From Panonychus citri (taxonomy: Eukaryota; Arthropoda; Arachnida; Trombidiformes; Tetranychidae): a DNA stretch of 64,000 nucleotides. Under the pieces are notes generated by a model. It did not search any database. It was not told the origin of the DNA and saw only the letters and a list, made by a program, of their open reading frames with translations. The translations under genes and the position numbers were made by a program. The stretch covers positions 50,010 through 114,009 of the forward strand of contig NW_026515410.1 of NCBI RefSeq assembly GCF_014898815.1, written 5' to 3'. The first letter of the stretch is position 1, and each line of letters opens with the position of its first letter. Positions 24,275-33,833 of this stretch are shown piece by piece.

Positions 24275-24307
24275 TAGGTTAACACCAGGTAGCCTGGTGT
24301 TAACCTA
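24275..24307. repeat. 33-nt perfect palindrome
   Basis: The arms TAGGTTAACACCAGG and its exact complement (15 bp each) are separated by only TAG. It lies in the same region as the degraded retroelement ORFs and could be a hairpin or protein site. Confidence 0.85.
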
Positions 24308-24574
24308 ATTAAAGAAGAAGATATAAAAAAGGGGAAGAGAGTATCCACCGCAACTGGCATCAGTTGCGGAAAGGACACGATAATTGGTTAGGAAAAGAGA
24401 GAGAAATAAACCAATAATTGATATTGGTATTTACCTTAATGTCGCGTCGATATAACCAACCAAACATAATCGACTAGTGAATTTTTCTCTTCCAATCCAT
24501 TGTATCTGGAACAATCTTCACAATCAAGTGCAACAGTTTGTAATGGAGGATCACCAATTGGTTTGAGAATACAC

Positions 24575-25302
24575 TTATCGGGACTTAAAATACTCGCCAT
24601 CATAACTTGACCTGGATTTCTTAAAGCAACACCTAAATTCAGATCTTTTTGATGTGTCTTCTAAACACTGGATGTTGCTTGTTACCATGTTATTTATAAC
24701 TAATTCAGGATTTACAAATTGACTTCCATGTCGTTTACTTAGTTGGTATTTTATACAATTTACAGCCGTATGTTGAGATTGATGACAAAAAGAACATGAT
24801 GTACAATTTCTTGTACTGTGTTGGATGGAATAACAGATTAAATAGTCACACGATGATTCTTGATAACAACCAGATTTTATCGCCATTTTCAAATCGTGAA
24901 GAAGGTAAATTAAATTTTTGTCTCTGTCCCATTCGCATAACTCCATGCTCGTTTAAATTGACATCCAAAATCTTGTATCTGGATGAACTTGAAATGTTTT
25001 CAAGAAATTGAAGATCGATATTTTATCCTTTCTCAAATCAGGTTGATTAAACGCATTTGGTATGAAGTTCCAACGTTCTTTTCGAAGATCGTCTCTTTCT
25101 TTGATGGTTTTGTTTAAGTTTGAAGTGAGAGAGGAGATCGTGGATTCAATGGGATTGCGCTGAAGCTGGTGTTTGTAGAGTTAAGTTGAATACCAGAATT
25201 CTTTGGTGTTTCATTCTCGATAATCGATTCTGCATCGGGGTCTATTCTTTCAATAACAGTAGTAGCTGTAAACGAAAGCCGATAATTGGGATATGAATTC
25301 AC
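24575..25302 (-). pseudogene. Degraded retroelement ORF with paired zinc knuckles, cut by the large LTR element
   Basis: The minus-strand frame at 24,946-24,575 contains CDYLICYSIQHSTRNC followed at once by CSFCHQSQHTAVNC, two CCHC-like knuckles. Upstream, 25,266-25,114 encodes an acidic stretch (ATVIERIDPDAESIIENE). The track frame begins inside the LTR at 25,302, but the pre-insertion reading continues into plus-strand 34,281 onward, where about nine more codons are open. The order env tail (34.5-34.9 kb), acidic stretch, knuckle ORF parallels the order in the inserted element, so this looks like an older relative. There are stops between the pieces. No exonuclease motif was found after it. 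Confidence 0.45.
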
Positions 25303-25390
25303 TGGTTGAAGTAGTTATTTTCTTGTTTATTTACTTGCTATTACACTTAGACAAATTGTTTAACATATATAATTCAATTACAATGTAATG

Positions 25391-25429
<39 letters not shown>

Positions 25430-25698
25430 GGTAAGTCTCAACACTGAGACTATTCCGTTCTCTTAAAGGGTTAGTTAGGAACTGATGATGATTCTCCTTT
25501 CTCTCCGGGTTTTCTTATATACCCGAGGGAGAAAGGAGAGAAAGGGAATAGGAAGAAAGAGAAATAGAAAGAGTGATGAGGATGATAACTTTTATGGTTA
25601 TCATAAAAGACTCAACAAATAATCTAAAATTTCAATCTTTTTTATAATGTCACCAGAGTAATTAACCTTTTGGTTAATTACTCTGTTTTTCTTTTACA
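25267..25698 (-). repeat. 3' LTR of the element
   Basis: Plus-strand TGTAAACGAAAGCCG to TTTTCTTTTACA. Nearly identical to 33,852-34,280. It includes a GA tract (25,395-25,421), a hairpin AGTCTC-AGTGTT-GAGACT in the sense direction (25,434-25,451) and a TATA box. Confidence 0.95.
25514..25521 (-). promoter_or_regulatory. TATA box in the 3' LTR
   Basis: TATATAAG on the minus strand. The identical site in the 5' LTR is at 34,100-34,107, where it would drive transcription of the element. Confidence 0.6.
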
Positions 25699-25706
25699 TC
25701 TCCCCA
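25699..25706 (-). promoter_or_regulatory. Polypurine tract
   Basis: Sense strand TGGGGAGA directly abuts the 3' LTR, as expected for the plus-strand primer of reverse transcription. Confidence 0.65.
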
Positions 25707-25729
25707 GGGCTATTGTGAACAGTCTCTGT

Positions 25730-26545
25730 TCAAGTTGAGTTCCATGTTTTTCCCCTTAACACTAGGTTTCTAAGATCATTCCCTGTTGGAAACTCTTTCT
25801 TTTCCTCTCTCATCTTTAGGTATTTTCGATATAATTTTAAGGTGTATCGGGTATCAGAGTCTGGGCTATGACCGCTCAGGGGATTATCTTGAGCTTGTCG
25901 TTTGAGGCCAATCGTTCCAGGGAAAAAGTAATCGACTACCATTTCTAACTTAACATTTCCGAATAATTCCTGAACATTTACATGTTCTATTGAATTATTC
26001 TCTAGATCTGTTTGGCTGATTTTTAAACGTCTCAGGTCTAAATTCTGTTGATCAAATGTTAATAATCTTTTATCCTTACATAGGGAGAGTATATTATCCC
26101 TTACTGTTTCTAAGGGTTGGGAATGAAATAGAATTTCGTTGGTATGGATTCCAGTTATGGGTGTTGATAGGATTTTTATTGCTTCGGTCTTAATGTAATC
26201 GAAATAAATGGTTTTTGCCCCCAGACCCTCACTACTGAACCAGCCGGTCACACAGACGGAGAGAGCGTGATTGTCCGCAGAAACTCCTTCAGTGTCCACG
26301 GCCAATGTTGGCTTGGGAGGTGAGCCAATGGCTCTCATTTGCTCGACAATCGATTGGGATGGAACTAATCCTGGTGTTTTCCAGAAAGGTTTATCTAATT
26401 GGATTCTACTTGGTTTTACCCTGGCTTGTCTTCGGTTCTTTTTATAATTGAATGAGCTGACGGAACCTACGGTTGGGCTCTCCGATTGCTGGGGATTTAA
26501 CCACAAGCAATTTGCTAACTTGTGGTCTATCTGCTGCAAAGCCAA
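25730..26545 (-). CDS. Accessory ORF: DEDDh-type 3'-5' exonuclease domain
   Basis: 271 codons with all signatures of a DnaQ/ISG20/REXO-like DEDDh exonuclease: Exo I in LAVDTEGVSA (D84, E86), Exo II in LLTFDQQNLDLRRL (D170), and Exo III in GHSPDSDTRYTLKLY (H226, four residues, D231). Such enzymes remove nucleotides from 3' ends of RNA or DNA with two metal ions. It lies after env and just before the polypurine tract and 3' LTR, so it belongs to the element. Residues 1-60 are basic with no clear domain. The start is uncertain: codons upstream of the first Met overlap the end of the zinc-knuckle frame (26,545-26,442), so it is probably the C-terminal part of that protein, reached by a frame break, programmed frameshift or splice. 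All catalytic positions are kept, which suggests selection until recently. Confidence 0.75.
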   Translation of the reverse strand: MALQQIDHKLANCLWLNPQQSESPTVGSVSSFNYKKNRRQARVKPSRIQLDKPFWKTPGLVPSQSIVEQMRAIGSPPKPTLAVDTEGVSADNHALSVCVTGWFSSEGLGAKTIYFDYIKTEAIKILSTPITGIHTNEILFHSQPLETVRDNILSLCKDKRLLTFDQQNLDLRRLKISQTDLENNSIEHVNVQELFGNVKLEMVVDYFFPGTIGLKRQAQDNPLSGHSPDSDTRYTLKLYRKYLKMREEKKEFPTGNDLRNLVLRGKTWNST

Positions 26546-27136
26546 ACAAGCAATCGCAATCGATTGTCTGGTGATTTGGTCTAAAACAAATAGAACAATG
26601 TTCTTTATCTAATATTCTCCACGTTGTACTTGGTGGTAAACTATTTTTCAGTAGAAAGATTGATTTTTTTAGGGTTTCTGGACTTGTGGCTGAAATGGTT
26701 ACCTTAGAAAACTTCCTTGCTTTGAGTTGCGTACACTGAAAGATTGTATTCTCAATTTTCAGCTTCCCTAAATGAGGAGCACCATATTGGTTGAAAAGAG
26801 ACCTGAGATGTTTAGATTCGATCATAAAATGAGCTAATTGATTATGAATATTACTAGCTCTTTCCCTGTTTCGATTGGTCGACTGAATTGAATTGGATGA
26901 AGAGGATTCAGTTTGGGACATAGAGGAGGAATTTGGAATAGTTTCAATAATTGTCGAGGAATTGGGTGTTGATAAGGATTTTTTACGAATTGATTTCCCA
27001 CTTGCTCCGTCCTTTGCGTTATCTTACGTTTGCCTCCTTCAACTTCTTTGTCATTTTCGATTTTTCGGCCACGTATTCGGACCAATTCCCGTGCAATTGC
27101 CTCTCTGTCGGCCTTTTCTTGTTCGGCTAAAAACAT
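26442..27136 (-). CDS. Accessory ORF: N-terminal part with coiled region and CCHC zinc knuckle
   Basis: The ATG at 27,136 opens a charged helical start (MFLAEQEKADREAIARELVR). Near 27,030 the better reading switches frame into a Ser/Asn-rich stretch and then a folded segment with IHNQLAHFMIESKHLRSLF and, at residues 109-122 of the 26,921 frame, CSICFRPNHQTIDC, a CCHC knuckle. A second Cys/His cluster follows in the next frame (IACLALQQIDHKLANC), joining the exonuclease part. A knuckle next to an exonuclease suggests that nucleic-acid binding delivers the enzyme. The two frame changes mean either decay or an unusual expression mode; this copy alone cannot decide. Confidence 0.5.
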
Positions 27137-27204
27137 CTGAAAGATTAGAAAAAAAAGGTGAGGTTAAATGAGAATTCTGGGTTACTTTTGGTTTGAGGTT
27201 TTGT

Positions 27205-28224
27205 TTAATAAAGTGAACTTAGTGGTAAGTTCTCTGAGTCGTTTGTCTCTTTGTAAATAGAATTTTTTGATCGATTTGGCATATAGGTAGTTACGACTAC
27301 TGGATTAGCAAAAAGAGCTTTGACAAATTTCAAGATTAATGTTAGCAAAATTGTGATTGCAATGATCGACAAGATGATAGTAGTTGTCTCATTTTTCAAT
27401 TCGTCAAACCATGAAATTGATTTCCTTGAATTTTTCAGTTCGTTGGTCGCACTTTCCAGCAATTTAATTTTTGTTGGTTCCAGTCTCACAATATCGGATT
27501 TATCAGGGACGATTCTCCAATTTATCTTGGTTGACCATGAGGTTACTCTTTCTGTTCTAATATAAGTTATATGGGAAACCTGATATGGCTCGTTATTTAA
27601 TTCGAATGGTAAATCTTTGGGTAGTCTTAGTACTTGGTTTGGGCAAATCTTTGTGACTCCGAATAAGGTGATGTTGTGACCTGGACAATAAATATGGATC
27701 TCGTCGTTCACGACCTTGACTTGGGGTCTTTTTATTTGGTAACCGAGTTTGGTTGTCTCGATACAACTCACTTCTTTCCATTTCTCCAATTGTAGCACTG
27801 ATTTACAAAATTGTCCGGTGATGAACATAAGTTTCCTTTGTTTAATTTCCTCGTCAGTAATTTCGCACATTTCACCATTTGTCCTGTTCACCACCACATA
27901 TTTGGGGCCATCATATTTTAGGACACAGAGTTCTGTTGAATTTTCTTGTGTGACTATTAAGGTGAAAGGGTCGGCCTCCTGTACCACGAGGTCAGTATCA
28001 TAAAGTTCCACTGTGAAGGTTAGCTTGATGAAAAATGAATCTGTGGATTTTTTTAATTCCAAATTGGGTCGATGGATTGTATCGAGCGGGCAAGCCTCTC
28101 CACAAGGTAGGTAGAAATTCATCAGATTTATAAATTCGTTTGGTAGTTTTCCTTGTTGTTTTATCGATCTTTCTGTGAGTTCTATTGTTTCTTTTAATCG
28201 TTGAATTTTGTAGACCATTTCCAT
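27205..28224 (-). pseudogene. Env-like glycoprotein, C-terminal part
   Basis: 339 codons with several Cys and N-glycosylation sites, one strong transmembrane helix at about residues 281-302 and a short cytoplasmic tail. It follows the env N-terminal part (28,239-29,516) after a stop codon and a change of frame, so this env is broken at 28,239-28,224. Envelope proteins of this kind allow some insect Gypsy elements to behave as retroviruses; here the break argues against a working product. The exact env family was not determined. Confidence 0.7.
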
Positions 28225-28238
28225 GGATTTAAACGCTA

Positions 28239-29516
28239 CTAAGGGGTGGTTTTGTGAAGTTGTCTTAGTCCCACCTTGAGGTCAAACATCTGTTCAGCAA
28301 ACTTCCTCAGCTCTTTTCGATGTTCTGAGGCGACCTGAAGATTTGCATCGGCAAACTTGTGAGTTATCTCGTCCTCCGTGTGTGCTTTAGTTCCGGTAAA
28401 GAGGCCAGCAAGACTTCCCACACCAGCGGACAAGGCGGTAATTATCAGAAGAGTTGTGATGGCGATCTCTCTCTTCCTTTTTAATTTAGTTTCATTTTTG
28501 GGGCGATTGAATATTGGGTCCAACTGGTTGTTTATATAATCGTGGCAATATTCTCTCGTATATTCGAGGATGTCGACAGATTTAGAAAAATTAAAACAAA
28601 TTTCAGGTGTACATAATTCTCGTAAATAGTCCGAATCTCTTATTGTGTCTCTACAATCCCGGTATCTTGTGTCTGATGGGAAATCGCAGCCAGGTATAAC
28701 ATATTGCATCGAGGGATATTTTTGGAGTTCGATGCATGGATTGGTGATTAAAATGGTGTAGTTAATATTTTGGTTTCCCTTTAGGAACTTATTATTTTTC
28801 TCGCGCCAAATTAATTTTGAACCATACTCGAAACATGGCATTGGAGTCAAAAAACAGAGAGTGAGAAGCGTGACTAATGAGACACTTGAGCGACTTTGTG
28901 TTTTACTTTTCAATTGATTCCTCTTTGCTGGTTGTGAACTCGCTAAATCAGCTTTTATTTGGGAAGCATGAACTTGAATTGGCTCCTCATTTCCTCTCTG
29001 GATGAGGTAAGTTGTGTTACCAATCCTCTGGATTACTTTAAATGGTCCCTCGTATGGAGAGTCAAACTTGTTGACCTTTGAGAGTTTCCGGTGATAAACC
29101 TGATCATTTATTTCAAATATTTTTGTTCGCTTTTTATTATCGTGATTTAGCGCTTGTTTTTCTTTTGCTTCGGTGGAGAATATTCGCGCCGTTTCTTTCA
29201 TCGTTTTCCAATCGTTTGAAATGAATTTGACATAATCATCAAGGTTCTGTTGATCGGGTGATGAGTTTATTTTTAGATCGATCGGGAAAGTGGGTTCTCT
29301 TCCATAGAGAAGGTAAAACGGCGATGCTTTGGTGCTTGCGTTAATCGAGGTGTTGAAAGCGAAGGTAACCAAGGGTAGTACTTGACTCCATCGATTTGGA
29401 GTTTGATTACAATAATGAGTTAATAATTGAATAATTGTCCGATTCGTTCTCTCGGTTAAGCCATTTGTTTGTGGATGGTAGGGGTGAGAATTGCCACTTG
29501 GAAGCCATGAATTCAC
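28239..29516 (-). CDS. Integrase C-terminal part running into env N-terminal part
   Basis: Residues 1-195 are the end of integrase: HPQTNGLTERTNR holds the catalytic Glu (E22), and SPYEGPFKVIQRIG is the C-terminal beta domain. After about residue 205 an env-like region follows without a stop: a hydrophobic signal-like stretch (VSLVTLLTLCFLTPMPC, 214-230), Cys-rich surface part, a basic furin-type site KRKR at 347-350, and an adjacent fusion-peptide-like hydrophobic segment (351-372). Normally env is made from a spliced RNA, so the shared frame with pol does not prove a fusion protein. The frame ends at a stop at 28,239. The upstream join to the rest of integrase is by a frame change near 29,500. 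Confidence 0.75.
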   Translation of the reverse strand: MNSWLPSGNSHPYHPQTNGLTERTNRTIIQLLTHYCNQTPNRWSQVLPLVTFAFNTSINASTKASPFYLLYGREPTFPIDLKINSSPDQQNLDDYVKFISNDWKTMKETARIFSTEAKEKQALNHDNKKRTKIFEINDQVYHRKLSKVNKFDSPYEGPFKVIQRIGNTTYLIQRGNEEPIQVHASQIKADLASSQPAKRNQLKSKTQSRSSVSLVTLLTLCFLTPMPCFEYGSKLIWREKNNKFLKGNQNINYTILITNPCIELQKYPSMQYVIPGCDFPSDTRYRDCRDTIRDSDYLRELCTPEICFNFSKSVDILEYTREYCHDYINNQLDPIFNRPKNETKLKRKREIAITTLLIITALSAGVGSLAGLFTGTKAHTEDEITHKFADANLQVASEHRKELRKFAEQMFDLKVGLRQLHKTTP

Positions 29517-29832
29517 TCAGTTTTTGGGTTACCTCTGAGGTAAAATTTCGTCCCTGATCGCTGAGTATCGTTCTCGGACAGCCGTGTCTCGATACAATAT
29601 TATCAATTAAAAACCTGGTGGTGATATGAGAGGTTTTGTGTGATAAAGCTCGTGTCTCAGCCCATCGGGTGAAGTAATCGGTGGCCACGATTATATAGCG
29701 TTTTCCTGAGGAAACTGGTAAAGGGCCTATTATGTCATTCCTAACTTTTCAAATGGATTACCAACATTGATGGATTTCAAGGGGGCAGTAACCTTGTTCC
29801 CTTGTTTATTAATAAGACAAGTTTTACATTTT
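29407..29832 (-). pseudogene. Integrase core, frame-broken middle part
   Basis: From 29,832 the integrase zinc finger continues (CKTCLINKQGNK) in a different frame from gag-pol. Another break near 29,740 leads to the open frame at 29,688 with MATDYFTRWAE (first catalytic Asp) and ILSDQGRNFTSE (second Asp). The frame then leaves integrase near 29,500. Three frame changes in about 330 bp make this integrase non-functional as read. Confidence 0.75.
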
Positions 29833-32800
29833 TTAATGTAATTTGTTATTCATTTGATGCCAATAGTACTTTGAGCGGATTCGATTATATGTCTGGTAGA
29901 GGCCACCATGACCATCGAGAGGGTCATCATGGAATGATTTCATGATTATGGGAATTAATTTTTCTGGGAGAACGGTTACCCATTCGTGACCGTACTCAGT
30001 TTTGATTTTTCGTTGCAAAATTCCTTCTCTCATTCGATGAAAATTAGTAATTTTCTCTCTTTTTTCTTTACTCAAATTTTTTAAATCGTTTAATTGTTGT
30101 ATCTTCGCTTGAATAAACGGATCTGATCTTTGTTCATCCAGTAAATAATATTCCAATTCGTTCGTTTTAATTATCGGAAGGGTAAAGATTTCGTCTCCTT
30201 GGTCGTAACTTTCGGCGTTAAAGGTTGAGTCGAAGGTAGGATACCGGCTTAAACAGTCGGCGTCTTCATGGATTTTTCCTGATTTATATTTGATTTCGAA
30301 ATCAAATGATTGAAGAATGAGGGTGTATCTCATGAGGCGAGGTGGTAGTTTCGATTTTGAACGTAAGAAACAGAGAGCGCAATTGTCTGTTACGATTTCA
30401 AATTTGATGCCGTCCAGATAATGTCGAAACTTTTCGAATGCATAAATGATGGCGAGGCATTCTTTGTCGGAAATCGGGTAATTTAATTCGGCTCCTCTAA
30501 GTTGACGGCTGGCGAAAGCTACGGGTTTCCATTTACCGTCGTGTTGTTGTAGTATAATTCCACCTAGGCCAACGTCAGATGCATCGGTCCTTAATTGGGT
30601 AGCGAGCGATGGATCAAAGTGTTCGAGGACTGGGGCTGAACAAAGTTTAGCCTTTAATTTGTCGAAGGCATCGATTTGTTCAGTCTCCCAAACAAATGGT
30701 GTTTCTTTTCGGGTTAATTGAGTTAACGGCCTCGCTATTTTTGCGAAATCCAGGATGAATTTTCGATAGTACGAGCATAGAGCTACGAAAGATCGTACAT
30801 CTTTGAGGTTTCTTGGTGATGGGAATTTTTCTATGGCCCTCAGTTTTTCTGGATCGGGTTCTTGACCAGCGGCACTTATGATGTGTCCCAAATACAGTAT
30901 TTTTCTTTTAAAAAAATGACATTTTTCAGGTTTTAAAGTTAAACCAGCGGCCAGTAGCCGAGTAAAAACGGCCTTCAGGCGGACCAAATGTTCATCGATT
31001 GTTTTACTGAAAATGATGATGTCGTCGATGTATACGAGACATGAATTATATTTAAGTCCCGCGAGACAAACATCCATTAATCTTTGAAACGTCGCTGGTG
31101 CATTGCAAAGTCCAAACGGCATTGTTCGATATTCGTACATTCCAAAGGAGGTGATAAAAGACGTTTTTTGTTGATCTTCGGGTCTAAGTTCGACCTGGTG
31201 GTACCCGCTTCGTAAGTCAAGTAGACTGAAGAATTGTGCTCCTTGTAGGGAATCTAATGAGGTGTTTATATCGGGGATCGGATAAGCATCTTTAACGGTG
31301 ATAGCATTTAACTTTCGGTAATCCACACATAATCGCCAATCTTGGGTCTTCTTGCTTACGAGGACGACTGGTGAGCTCCATGGTGAACAGGATTCGACGA
31401 TTATATTATCATTGATGAGTTCACTGATTATTTGTTTGGTTATTTCTCGTTTGGCGGCACTTTGTTGATACGGGACCTGTGCTATTGGACTGTGGTCACC
31501 GGTTTCTATCTTATGAGTAAACAAATTGGTCTTCCCGAGTTCACTTTGATCGATGGCGAATACTTTACGATATTCACCTGCCAGGTTATTCAGTTGGGTT
31601 CGCGCTGACTCAGGTAATTCTTCATCTATATCTAATTGTATTTTGGACGATTCGATCGTAAGTCCACAACAAGAATGATATTGATAATAGTCATCTTCAG
31701 ATTCAGTTTCGGCATCAGTGAGAGTTAATTCTGAACCTGATTCTGTTGTAGATTCTGACTCTGATTCTGATTCTGATTCTGATTCTGATTCTGATTCTGA
31801 TTCTGATTCTGATTCTGGTTCTGATTCTGATTCTGATGTTACTATCATGACCTGGGGTTTGTCTTCGGCTATCTTAATCTTGCCTGTCTGACAATTGATG
31901 CTGATTTTGGCTTTGGATAAAACATCCTGACCGATTAAGAGGTTAAACTTTTTTGGCAGATTCTCGACGATTTGGATGTTAGTTTTAATTAACAGGGCAG
32001 ATTTGCCATCACTAATTCTTAGATTAACTAATGTTTCACCTAGTACTCTTAGTGGTTTACCGTTTGCTGCAAACGGGGTGGGACCGGTGTAAGTTTCCTG
32101 TTTGAGGTTTAATTGGTTAGCAAATCTCTCGGTGATTAGGGTTAATTCGGACCCTGTGTCTAACATTGCATCGGTCTTTAGATTATTGATTTTTACTTCT
32201 TTGTAGATTAAGTTCTGGGAATTAATTGAACAGACCAATTGAACTTTTGGCTTCTCTTCGGTTTCTACTTCGAGGTGTTGGTCATACTGATCGGTGGTTA
32301 TGGTTTTCACAAAGGTTCTATTTGGTGATTGTTTAACTATATTTCTCAGATCCTGAGAGGTGGTCTTATTGGTTGAATCTTTGTTTCGCCAATTATCTGA
32401 ATTTTCTGGTTTTGCGGTTTGTTGGTTATTCTGATTCATGTTACGATCAAGAGGGTTGAATTGCTGATTAAAGTTTGGGTTGAATGGCTGTTGGTTCTGA
32501 CTTTGATGTTGATACGGTGGAAATTGGAGATTGGGAAAATTTGGTTGAGTTGGATACGAGTGAGACTGGAGGGAACCTAGTTGTAGGTCTCTGGCCTTTT
32601 TCCTACAATCTTTCTCATTATGGTTTCTCTTATTACAATAACCACAAATTTCTCTTGGACGATCATCAGGGATTCTATTCAATTTTTCTGATAATTGATT
32701 GATTGTTTGTTGCATTGTCTTGATTGATTCTATGAGGTGAGAATCTGGGGATGCTGGTAAAATCTGACTGATGGGGTTAGAGAAATTGGCTCGATCTGCG

Positions 32801-33339
32801 ACTCTACTGGCTTCGATGTGATCATTAATTGATTTTGGATTTTGTAATGCAATTCCATAGTAAATAGATGGTAATAATTTTTCTCTAATCATTCCTACAA
32901 TGACTGTCTCAGGCATTTTCTCGTCTATCTTTTGGCAAAGATCTAGTATCTCGTAAATGAAATTAGCTGAGGGTTGACCTGGTTTTTGTCTTAACTTGGA
33001 CAATCGTTGAGAAAGGTGAGCTCGGTAATCGGCTGAACACAGACCCTGAATCAGTTTGGTTCTTAGCTGTAAGTAATTAGAAGGTTTTTCACTCGGACCG
33101 AACCTGCCTGATATGAAATTATACCATTTTCTTGCACTGCCTTGAAGGTGAATTGGTAGAGCCCTGAACATGTCGATTTGAGTCATACCGATTGATTCGG
33201 CTAATGTTTCGAATCTATTGATCCACTCAATGATGTCTGACCCATCGTCTCCAGTGAATGGTAGAAAATTCATTGGAAGATTCGGGACATGGATAGAGTT
33301 AACATTTGTTTGGCTAGTTGAGGGTGTTGATTCATTCAT
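29833..33339 (-). CDS. Gag-protease-reverse transcriptase-RNase H polyprotein
   Basis: One open frame of 1168 codons. Gag core with LQGSARKWYN near residue 65 and LCSADYRAHLSQ near 100; CCHC knuckle CGYCNKRNHNEKDC near 233; aspartic protease site MLDTGSELTLI near 391; a Ser-Glu dipeptide run from a (GATTCT)n microsatellite at about 503-533; reverse transcriptase with LVYIDDIIIFSK near 766; RNase H with TDASDVGLGG near 923 and VTDNCALCF near 978; and the start of the integrase zinc finger HGGLYQTYNRIRSKYYWHQM near 1147. The order RT-RNase H-integrase and the YIDD box identify Ty3/Gypsy. Gag and Pol share a frame without a shift. The frame ends at 29,833, inside integrase. Confidence 0.95.
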   Translation of the reverse strand: MNESTPSTSQTNVNSIHVPNLPMNFLPFTGDDGSDIIEWINRFETLAESIGMTQIDMFRALPIHLQGSARKWYNFISGRFGPSEKPSNYLQLRTKLIQGLCSADYRAHLSQRLSKLRQKPGQPSANFIYEILDLCQKIDEKMPETVIVGMIREKLLPSIYYGIALQNPKSINDHIEASRVADRANFSNPISQILPASPDSHLIESIKTMQQTINQLSEKLNRIPDDRPREICGYCNKRNHNEKDCRKKARDLQLGSLQSHSYPTQPNFPNLQFPPYQHQSQNQQPFNPNFNQQFNPLDRNMNQNNQQTAKPENSDNWRNKDSTNKTTSQDLRNIVKQSPNRTFVKTITTDQYDQHLEVETEEKPKVQLVCSINSQNLIYKEVKINNLKTDAMLDTGSELTLITERFANQLNLKQETYTGPTPFAANGKPLRVLGETLVNLRISDGKSALLIKTNIQIVENLPKKFNLLIGQDVLSKAKISINCQTGKIKIAEDKPQVMIVTSESESEPESESESESESESESESESESESTTESGSELTLTDAETESEDDYYQYHSCCGLTIESSKIQLDIDEELPESARTQLNNLAGEYRKVFAIDQSELGKTNLFTHKIETGDHSPIAQVPYQQSAAKREITKQIISELINDNIIVESCSPWSSPVVLVSKKTQDWRLCVDYRKLNAITVKDAYPIPDINTSLDSLQGAQFFSLLDLRSGYHQVELRPEDQQKTSFITSFGMYEYRTMPFGLCNAPATFQRLMDVCLAGLKYNSCLVYIDDIIIFSKTIDEHLVRLKAVFTRLLAAGLTLKPEKCHFFKRKILYLGHIISAAGQEPDPEKLRAIEKFPSPRNLKDVRSFVALCSYYRKFILDFAKIARPLTQLTRKETPFVWETEQIDAFDKLKAKLCSAPVLEHFDPSLATQLRTDASDVGLGGIILQQHDGKWKPVAFASRQLRGAELNYPISDKECLAIIYAFEKFRHYLDGIKFEIVTDNCALCFLRSKSKLPPRLMRYTLILQSFDFEIKYKSGKIHEDADCLSRYPTFDSTFNAESYDQGDEIFTLPIIKTNELEYYLLDEQRSDPFIQAKIQQLNDLKNLSKEKREKITNFHRMREGILQRKIKTEYGHEWVTVLPEKLIPIIMKSFHDDPLDGHGGLYQTYNRIRSKYYWHQMNNKLH

Positions 33340-33420
33340 TCTTTTAATCTTGTTTGGAAGACTGGAAATGATAGCTTAAGAAAGGTGTAATTAATCAAGG
33401 TCTCGGTTGTTTTCAATTGA

Positions 33421-33715
33421 AGGTTAATTGAGAAGAAATTTCAATTAGAATCTCAACACTGAGATATATAATTGATTGAAAGCAAGAATATGGAGGGAAA
33501 TTCAATTAGAATCTCAACACTGAGATATATAATTGATTGAAGGTTAATTGAGAAGAAATTTCAATTAGAATCTCAACACTGAGATATATAATTGATTGAA
33601 AGCAAGAATATGGAGGGAAATTCAATTAGAATCTCAACACTGAGATATAAAATTGATTGAAGGTTAATTGAGAAGAAATTTCAATTAGAATCTCAACACT
33701 GAGATATATAATTGA
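33421..33715 (-). repeat. Leader tandem repeats, 120-bp unit, five hairpins
   Basis: Two alternating 60-bp half units (GGTTAATTGAGAAG... and GCAAGAATATGGAGG...) are repeated 2.5 times between primer site and gag. Each half contains plus-strand ATCTC-AACACT-GAGAT at 33,450, 33,511, 33,570, 33,631 and 33,690. In the sense direction this reads ATCTC-AGTGTT-GAGAT, a 5-bp stem with a hexaloop. The leader position matches that of the repeated insulator sites in Drosophila gypsy, but these sequences are different. Confidence 0.9.
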
Positions 33716-33833
33716 ATCGGTAAGGTTGAGAGGAAAGAGACTCTGGAAAGAAGGATTTGAAACGTTTTACCGTTAAATGGACTTGACTTCCTTGGTGAGA
33801 CTCTTCCACTGGAGACGTGATCTTACATTCCCA

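Noticed and set aside
24796..25011. Plus-strand open frame
   Set aside because: Antisense to the zinc-knuckle ORF; no motif.
26834..27136. Continuation of the 27,136 frame past about 27,030
   Set aside because: The frame becomes Pro/Leu-rich without a domain, while another frame holds the Ser-rich and knuckle region; only its first part was kept.
27320..28003. Plus-strand open frames within env
   Set aside because: Antisense shadows of the env C-terminal part.
33421..33715. Regular repeats considered as a CRISPR array
   Set aside because: Units are contiguous 60-bp half repeats without unique spacers, inside a eukaryotic LTR element leader.
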